From contig CAAFXN010000236.1 of NCBI GenBank assembly GCA_900766775.1, positions 1 to 9,633 of the forward strand: a DNA stretch of 9,633 bases, read 5' to 3'. A model generated the notes under the pieces. The model was not told the origin of the DNA, made no database searches, and saw only the letters and a program-made list of their open reading frames with translations. The position numbers and the translations under genes were made by a program. This document shows positions 6,121-9,633 of this stretch, piece by piece (position 1 is the first letter of the stretch; each line of letters begins with the position of its first letter). Source of the DNA: Bacteroidales bacterium (GTDB lineage: Bacteria > Bacteroidota > Bacteroidia > Bacteroidales > Paludibacteraceae).

Positions 6121-6642
6121 CTATAGTATGAGTCGCAAGACGCGGATGGGGCGGGCGGCACCGTTGTGGAGGGTGGGGTCGTAGCATATGTCGCCCGTGG
6201 GGTGGAAACCGCATTTCTCCATCACTCTGCCCGAGGCGGGGTTGTCGGTGAAATGTCCGCTGATGAGGGAGGGGATAGAAGTTGTCTGCCGAATATGTGC
6301 AACCATTAGTTGTAGGGCTTCGGTGCAGAGGCCTTGGTTCCAGAAAGGCTTGGCTATCCAATAGCCCACGGTGGGTTCGCCTTCTCGCGCGGGGAGGTTG
6401 CACTCGCAGGAGGAGCCGTAGCCTATGGCGCCGATGAGCAGGTCGCATTCTTTAAGGACAATAGCCCATGTGGTGGGGTTGCGGAAGACGGTTTGGATGA
6501 TGTGCAGGCTCTCTTCTACCGATTGGTGGGGTGCCCAACCCGCCCGCGGTCCTACATCGGGGTCGGAGGCGTATCGGTACAAGAGCGGAGCATCCTCATC
6601 TCGCCACGGGCGGAGGACTAAACGATTCGATTCTATTATCAT
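6121..6642 (-). CDS. GNAT acetyltransferase, RimJ/RimL-like
   Basis: A 173-residue protein from the ATG at 6642, reading MIIESNRLVLRPW. The frame stays open upstream to an ATG at 6723, but the extra 27 residues are low quality and span a hairpin, so the internal start is preferred. It has the Acetyltransf_3 layout: SNRLVLRPWRDEDA at the N-terminus, IGAIGYG (70-76), VGYWIAKPFWNQGLCTEAL (92-110) with the acetyl-CoA-binding turn, and NPASGRVMEKCGF (134-146). Relatives acetylate protein N-termini or small amines with acetyl-CoA; the substrate here cannot be told. A 5-bp palindrome (6111-6122) overlaps the stop but has no T-run. No clear promoter is seen upstream. Confidence 0.88.
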   Translation of the reverse strand: MIIESNRLVLRPWRDEDAPLLYRYASDPDVGPRAGWAPHQSVEESLHIIQTVFRNPTTWAIVLKECDLLIGAIGYGSSCECNLPAREGEPTVGYWIAKPFWNQGLCTEALQLMVAHIRQTTSIPSLISGHFTDNPASGRVMEKCGFHPTGDICYDPTLHNGAARPIRVLRLIL

Positions 6643-6700
6643 ATCAATTGAAAATAAATACTTGTATTTGAACAGATAACTACTGCTTGGTGCATGAAAA

Positions 6701-6713
6701 GCCCCAATGGGGC
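6701..6713. repeat. GCCCC/GGGGC palindrome
   Basis: GCCCC (6701-6705) and GGGGC (6709-6713) pair around AAT. It stands out as GC-rich in an AT-rich gap. No T-run follows, so it is not a standard terminator. A dispersed short palindrome is the likeliest explanation. Confidence 0.5.
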
Positions 6714-6820
6714 GACATAACAAATGTGAGTTTGATATGGGAGAATACTTTCAGCATCCAGAACTAATTTGGTTTTTGATAATAAATTAATGAAAAATGC
6801 TTGCATCCCTATTTGTCGGG

Positions 6821-6880
6821 ATTACACGTCAATTATACGTTACAGAAAAATAATTGGATAATTTTTGGAAATTTTTGTAG
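6821..6880. promoter_or_regulatory. Shared intergenic element, copy B
   Basis: Second copy of the element at 4921-4980, with TTACACG (6822-6828) and TTATACG (6833-6839) again 11 bp apart, then ATTGGATA and two TTTTTG blocks. The position matching the -7 box in copy A reads AATTTTTG (6870-6877), so it is degenerate as a rightward promoter; a TAGTTTTG lies further on at 6892-6899. It sits between the stop of the DUF3795-GNAT gene and the start of the second GNAT. The rest of the gap, 6643-6940, shows only the palindrome at 6701-6713. Confidence 0.5.
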
Positions 6881-6940
6881 CAATAAAATCGTAGTTTTGA
6901 GTTTGCGTTAACCAACTATCGAAGTATGAGGAGGAAAAAG

Positions 6941-8032
6941 TTATTCTTGGAAGAGTTGGGTGGGGAGCGTTTGTTTCTCCTTAGGTGGGAAGGTGGCTTC
7001 GTAGGCGGCAAAGGCTTCGGGGTGGTCTATGGCGGCGAAGTAACCTTGCGGGGGTGTGTAGAGGAGGGTTGAGAGTTTAGTGTTGAGCGTTGAGTGTTTA
7101 GTGTTGAGCGTTGAGTGTTTAGTGTTGAGGGTTGAGAGGTAGCCCGGGATGAGTTCCTGCGCGAGGAAATAGGGGACTTCGGCGTCAAGAGGTTCGCCGT
7201 GGTAGTGGATGACGAGGCGGCTCGCTACCTGAAAGCCCGCGTGCTTGTAGAAGTCGATATTTCCCTCCATGCAGACGAGTCCGATGCCCATCTCGCGGGC
7301 GCGCGCCAAAGCATATTGCAGCAGTCGTAGCCCGTAGCCCTTGCGTCGGTAGGCGGGGGCGATGGAGATAGGACCGAAGGTGGCAATGGGGATTGTCAGG
7401 TTCGCGCGCTGACCAATGGCTGTTCCGTTATTAATGCGCTCGTTGCCTTCGCTCTCTTCCTTACAGGGCGTGGCGGGGATTTCGGTGAGCGTGGCGCGGA
7501 CGAACATGATATGCCCGATGAGTTCATCGCCTTTCTCCATGACGAAGGCTAACTCGGGGATGTACTCGGGGCGGTCGCGGAAACAATGCAACACGAAATG
7601 CTCTTGGCAGCCCGGGCGATAGATGTTCCAGAACGCCTCGCGGGTGAGGTACTCGGCGGCGCGGTAGTCCTCGGGTGTCTCGGGGCGGATGACATAGTCG
7701 GTGTCTTCGAGGTTTGCTTTGGCTTCCGGGGCGTTGCTATGTACCTGCTGCAAGAGGTTGCAGTCGGGGCTCTCGGGGCACTCGCCGCAGTGGCTCACCT
7801 CGCGGCGCAACGCGCATTGGCGGATGGGGCACATGCTGTCGCAGTAGGGGCATTTGACGCCCTCCGTGCGGCAACCGAGGCAGTTGATACTCGCGGCGGG
7901 GATATCCACGTGGTTCCATTCGCTCCATTGGCGGGCGACCTGTTCACGCAGGGCGTCATCGTTGTGCAGGGTGGCGGTTCGGGCTTCGCAACGGGAGCAG
8001 TCGAGACCGCAGTAGGCGATTAGAGGGTGCAT
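6941..8032 (-). CDS. DUF3795 Cys-rich domain fused to a GNAT acetyltransferase
   Basis: A 363-residue two-domain protein. Residues 1-95 carry twelve cysteines (8, 12, 15, 51, 54, 61, 64, 68, 73, 82, 85, 91) in C-x3-C-x2-C and C-x2-C clusters; the opening CGLDCSRCEA is typical of DUF3795, a presumed metal-binding domain. Residues about 112-295 are a GNAT domain. The acetyl-CoA loop is at ISIAPAYRRKGYG (222-234) and NIDFYKHAGF (258-267) is the late conserved segment. Two stretches look inserted: a polar loop at about 186-212, and three 7-residue repeats STLNTKH/STLNTKH/STLNTKL at 300-320 encoded by a 21-bp DNA repeat. The reading frame survives both, and PPQGYFAAIDHPEAF (327-341) resumes the family-like tail. 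The substrate is unknown. Transcription probably starts from the promoter at 8086-8117. Confidence 0.88.
   Translation of the reverse strand: MHPLIAYCGLDCSRCEARTATLHNDDALREQVARQWSEWNHVDIPAASINCLGCRTEGVKCPYCDSMCPIRQCALRREVSHCGECPESPDCNLLQQVHSNAPEAKANLEDTDYVIRPETPEDYRAAEYLTREAFWNIYRPGCQEHFVLHCFRDRPEYIPELAFVMEKGDELIGHIMFVRATLTEIPATPCKEESEGNERINNGTAIGQRANLTIPIATFGPISIAPAYRRKGYGLRLLQYALARAREMGIGLVCMEGNIDFYKHAGFQVASRLVIHYHGEPLDAEVPYFLAQELIPGYLSTLNTKHSTLNTKHSTLNTKLSTLLYTPPQGYFAAIDHPEAFAAYEATFPPKEKQTLPTQLFQE
7067..7136. repeat. 21-bp tandem repeat inside the coding sequence
   Basis: Two perfect 21-bp units (7079-7099, 7100-7120) built from GTGTTGAG and GTTGAG subunits are flanked by partial copies (7067-7078 and from 7121). 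Because 21 is a multiple of 3, the array adds seven residues per unit without breaking the frame of the DUF3795-GNAT gene. The DNA style resembles the window's intergenic repeats rather than coding DNA. Confidence 0.85.
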
Positions 8033-8040
8033 AGGTTAAT

Positions 8041-8070
8041 TTGACTATTTGACAATTGACTATTTGACAA
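8041..8070 (-). repeat. 15-bp tandem repeat before the DUF3795-GNAT start
   Basis: TTGACTATTTGACAA occurs twice in perfect tandem (8041-8055 and 8056-8070) and then begins a third time (TTTG). It starts 8 bases from the ATG and fills most of the predicted 5' leader (transcription start near 8079). Confidence 0.85.
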
Positions 8071-8085
8071 TTTGGGTAGTGAATA

Positions 8086-8117
8086 CAAATATAATACCAA
8101 AAACTTTTTTATTTCAA
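8086..8117 (-). promoter_or_regulatory. Promoter of the DUF3795-GNAT gene
   Basis: On the minus strand, TTG (plus 8115-8117) is followed 21 bp later by TATATTTG (plus 8086-8093), matching TAnnTTTG. The predicted start is near 8079, giving a leader of about 47 nt that consists largely of the 15-bp repeat. The -33 end overlaps the large inverted repeat at 8116-8202. Confidence 0.6.
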
Positions 8118-8202
8118 CAAATATTATCAAATATTGTTCAAATATTATTTTGACATGTACTATTTGAAGAAAATATTTGTTCAATATTTGAAAATATTTG
8201 TT
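8116..8202. repeat. 31-bp imperfect inverted repeat built of CAAATATT units, possible operator
   Basis: Arm 8116-8146 and the reverse complement of 8172-8202 agree at 28 of 31 positions, with a 25-bp centre holding the palindrome ACATGT (8153-8158). The left arm has three CAAATATT units, at 8118-8125, 8129-8136 and 8139-8146, spaced 11 and 10 bp, so they face the same side of the helix. The structure touches the -33 element of the DUF3795-GNAT promoter, which suggests a protein-binding site. Function is inferred from position only. Confidence 0.7.
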
Positions 8203-8261
8203 CTCTAAAAACTGATGGTAGTGGTCGGTAGTTAGATATACTCTGTACAAATCCTTCCAAC

Positions 8262-8328
8262 CCCCGACAGGTCGGGGTGTCTCGCTTTGCTCAACATCTG
8301 CAAGGGCGCAGCCCGCAGCAAGGTGTTG
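8262..8328. repeat. Compound GC-rich palindromes downstream of the DinB gene
   Basis: CCCCGAC (8262-8268) pairs with GTCGGGG (8271-8277). A second structure pairs 8292-8299 with 8321-8328 (one G-T wobble) and encloses GGGC (8304-8307) with GCCC (8311-8314). The block is much more GC-rich than the AT-rich DNA at 8080-8220 beside it. No T-run follows on the minus strand. It looks like a repetitive extragenic palindrome. The rest of 8033-8371 holds the promoter and repeats listed separately and no credible gene. Confidence 0.6.
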
Positions 8329-8371
8329 TTTATTTCCTGCTCGCTACGCTCTCGAGATTTATGGGATTTTT

Positions 8372-8893
8372 TCAGAGGATATGTGTTTTATTTTCTGTGG
8401 TCAGTTCGTGTATTTGTTGGATGTGCAGTTGCAGGTGAGCGAGGTAGCCTTGCACCATGTCATCGAGCGTAACGCGGTTGCCCGTGTAGTCGAGCCAGTA
8501 GTTCGCGCGTTTGGTGGTGTCGATGGCGCGGATGAGGTGGCAGATATGGCGGTTGTAGTATTGCAACAACCCCACCAGCGTCTGCCAGTCTTCGTGCTGA
8601 TAGTCTTGCAGTTGCAGCCACAGGTCGTTGTCCTGCGTGTAGTCGGGGAAGACGAGCATACCCATCTCGGTGTCGGGCATGGAGTGCCCGCAACGGGGTG
8701 CGTATTGCAGGCGCACGAGGCGCTGGTGGTTGTTGGAGGCAGAGTCGATGAGGTGCCCGACGAGCATCTTGACGGTGCGCTGCTGCCGGTTGCGAGCTTG
8801 GCTCACCTGCTCCTCGCTGAGGCTGAGCAGAAAGAGTATCTCCTGCGCCATCAGTTGCTCAATGCCGCGGATGATGTCTTGGTAGGTATCCAT
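8372..8893 (-). CDS. DinB-fold (DinB_2/YfiT-like) putative metalloenzyme
   Basis: A 173-residue protein predicted to be an all-helical four-helix bundle. Conserved features are VGHLIDSASNNHQRL (45-59, with metal-ligand candidate His47) and HLQLHIQQIHEL (153-164, with an H-x3-H pair at His153 and His157). This three-His pattern is typical of the DinB/YfiT superfamily, whose members include bacillithiol and mycothiol S-transferases and maleylpyruvate isomerase; many have no known substrate. It is cytoplasmic with no signal peptide. The ATG lies 2 bp beyond the stop of the VOC gene, so the pair is almost certainly one operon with translational coupling, which suggests a shared small-molecule role. 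Confidence 0.85.
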   Translation of the reverse strand: MDTYQDIIRGIEQLMAQEILFLLSLSEEQVSQARNRQQRTVKMLVGHLIDSASNNHQRLVRLQYAPRCGHSMPDTEMGMLVFPDYTQDNDLWLQLQDYQHEDWQTLVGLLQYYNRHICHLIRAIDTTKRANYWLDYTGNRVTLDDMVQGYLAHLQLHIQQIHELTTENKTHIL

Positions 8894-8895
8894 GG

Positions 8896-9300
8896 TTATT
8901 CGGGATTGAAAGAGGAAATCTCAATCAGGTTGCCTTCGGGGTCGGCAACATAGCAGGTGCGCTGTCCCCACGGCTCGGTGGTAGGCTCAAAAACAGGCTT
9001 GGCGCCCATCTCCACGGCGCGCGCAAACTCCTTATCCACATCGGCAAAGCACGGCACATCGAAGGATATCTCCATCGTGCCGTTGATACCGTCGGGGTAG
9101 GCATAGCGGCGCGAGGTCATGTGCTCGAAAGCCGTGCGCGGGAAGAGGATGATACGCATACTGTCAAGGAAGAGTTCCACATTGGGGTCTATGCCGTTCC
9201 AGTCGGTGCGGAAACCGAAGATGTCGCAGTAGAAACGCACCACCTGTGCGGTGTCGGTGGTGAAAAGACCAATGGTGTTGAATTGAAAACGAGACAACAT
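8896..9300 (-). CDS. VOC-superfamily (glyoxalase/bleomycin-resistance fold) protein
   Basis: A 134-residue single-chain VOC protein with two beta-alpha-beta-beta-beta halves, about 6-55 and 75-130. FNTIGLFTTD (7-16) starts the first half, VVRFYCDIFGF (20-30) is the usual helix and turn, and GTMEISFDV (74-82) starts the second half. EPWGQRTCYVADPEGNLIEI (109-128) is the standard C-terminal motif, ending in Glu127, a common metal ligand. Members act as dioxygenases, isomerases, lyases or drug-binding proteins; the sequence does not decide between these. It leads the VOC-DinB operon. A CGATTTA repeat lies 2 bases before the ATG and overlaps the stop of the broken gene upstream, so all three may once have been one operon. 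Confidence 0.88.
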   Translation of the reverse strand: MLSRFQFNTIGLFTTDTAQVVRFYCDIFGFRTDWNGIDPNVELFLDSMRIILFPRTAFEHMTSRRYAYPDGINGTMEISFDVPCFADVDKEFARAVEMGAKPVFEPTTEPWGQRTCYVADPEGNLIEISSFNPE

Positions 9301-9302
9301 AG

Positions 9303-9323
9303 CGATTTACGATTTACGGATTA
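9303..9323 (-). repeat. 7-bp tandem repeat between a stop and a start codon
   Basis: CGATTTA (9303-9309), CGATTTA (9310-9316) and CGGATTA (9317-9323) run in tandem on the plus strand. The last unit includes the TAA stop of the upstream gene remnant (minus strand), and the first lies 2 bases from the VOC start codon. Confidence 0.75.
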
Positions 9324-9497
9324 TTTGCGGTTATTGTGTATGGCGGGCAGGTAGCATAGCCCGATGAGGGTAGCTATCAGCGCGGAGGAGAGGCTGAGGA
9401 GGCTGAAGTCGAGGATGACTTTCCCTATCCCTATCAGCCCGCGTCCGAGGAAGAGCAGGCAGATGACCTACACGGCGATACGGGTGAGCCAATGTAA
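9321..9497 (-). pseudogene. 3' remnant of a membrane-protein gene with an internal stop
   Basis: Reading from 9497 leftward in one frame gives HWLTRIAV, a TAG stop at 9468-9470, then about 48 residues rich in L, I, V and G (VICLLFLGRGLIGIGK at the start, ending LPAIHNNRK) before a TAA at 9321-9323. The second part looks like one or two transmembrane segments, and the frame is coherent on both sides of the TAG. A one-base change would restore Tyr at that position. The 5' part is missing where the IS begins. I do not recognise the family. The likeliest history is disruption by the IS followed by decay. Confidence 0.6.
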
Positions 9498-9498
9498 T

Positions 9499-9633
9499 GG
9501 CTCACTGGTAAAACCCTGTGTTGATTAGGAGAAAATGGTGCTCAATCTATAGAGGAAGAACTTCACGTCCTTAACCCCTCTCAAAGCCGCTCTGAAGGTT
9601 TTGATTTTAGCATTGAGCGATTCGGCATAGGCA
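9499..9633 (-). mobile_element. Right end of an ISL3-like insertion sequence, cut by the window edge
   Basis: The transposase 3' end lies in the last 109 bases, and the predicted IS terminus, starting GGCTCAC at 9499 when read inward, is 26 bp beyond its stop codon. GGCTC starts are usual, as I recall, for ISL3-family ends. The adjoining AATGTAAT (9491-9498) is 8 bp, the target-duplication size of that family, but the other end is outside the window so a duplication cannot be shown. Confidence 0.5.
9525..9633 (-). CDS. ISL3-like transposase, C-terminal end (partial)
   Basis: Only the last 35 or so residues are in the window; the gene continues past the right edge. They begin AYAESLNAKIKTFRAAL and continue with RGVKDVKFFLYRL, ending TIFS. 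The pattern AESxNxKIKxFRxxLRGVxDxxFFLxRL is a hallmark of DDE transposases in the ISL3-type family of Bacteroidetes; its Glu is probably the last catalytic acid. Whether the whole gene is intact cannot be judged. Confidence 0.8.
   Translation of the reverse strand, partial: AYAESLNAKIKTFRAALRGVKDVKFFLYRLSTIFS

Noticed and set aside
6111..6122. AGCGG/CCGCT palindrome at the GNAT stop codon as a terminator
   Set aside because: No T-run follows on the minus strand and the stem is only 5 bp.
6643..6723. Upstream ATG giving the second GNAT a 27-residue extension
   Set aside because: The extension crosses the GCCCC/GGGGC palindrome and lacks GNAT features; the family start pattern begins at the ATG at 6642.
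6926..7072. Plus-strand small frame starting MRRKKLF
   Set aside because: It lies opposite the 3' end of the DUF3795-GNAT gene, loses any protein-like character after the first residues, and the promoter-like sequence upstream has poor spacing.
7067..7136. Direct-repeat array as a possible CRISPR
   Set aside because: Units are contiguous with no spacers, and the array is in frame within a coding sequence; no cas genes are present.
8020..8250. 76-residue minus-strand frame before the DUF3795-GNAT gene
   Set aside because: Its translation is the inverted repeat and the 15-bp tandem repeat, it is dominated by AT-rich codons, and the promoter of the next gene lies inside it.
1..9633. Defence, toxin-antitoxin or biosynthetic system
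   Set aside because: Every intact ORF was assigned to a metabolic, translation-quality or small accessory enzyme family; no linked set of effector, nuclease, antitoxin or synthase genes is present.

Overview
The window looks like chromosomal DNA of a gut-type Bacteroidales bacterium. The evidence is the short, roughly 440-residue phosphoglucose isomerase, gpsA directly upstream of pgi (an order I recall from Bacteroides), Bacteroidetes-type promoters (TTG, about 20 bp, TAnnTTTG), the absence of Shine-Dalgarno sequences, and AT-rich intergenic DNA next to coding DNA of mixed GC. I cannot name a genus.

Layout. A DUF2238/YjdF-like membrane protein reads rightward (103-807). Nearly everything else is on the minus strand. 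Read in that direction, the right edge holds the 3' end of an ISL3-like transposase and the IS end. Next come a broken membrane-protein gene, a glyoxalase-fold gene with a DinB-fold gene 2 bp behind it, a DUF3795-GNAT fusion, and a second GNAT. A central run follows: gpsA, pgi, a membrane-anchored Ntn amide hydrolase, dtd and a YfcE-like phosphoesterase. Past that run lies a candidate orphan small RNA of about 87 nt (990 to 904), with its own promoter and a terminator it shares with the convergent DUF2238 gene.

Function. gpsA (glycerol-3-phosphate for phospholipids) and pgi (glucose-6-P/fructose-6-P) are core metabolism. dtd is translation quality control. The remainder are small accessory enzymes: two acetyltransferases, a VOC protein, a DinB protein, an amidase and a phosphoesterase. 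I see no defence system, CRISPR array, tRNA, rRNA or secretion locus.

The unusual content is mostly non-coding. Six of the ten intact genes begin 0-9 bases after a short tandem repeat, and the repeat unit differs from gene to gene. In two intergenic gaps an inverted copy of that repeat sits at the stop codon of the upstream gene. A repeat of the same general style is inserted in frame in the DUF3795-GNAT gene. That gene's promoter also abuts a 31-bp imperfect inverted repeat. Two intergenic regions share a 60-bp element with an 11-bp-spaced TTAYACG direct repeat. All family calls come from reading the sequence; no database search was run.
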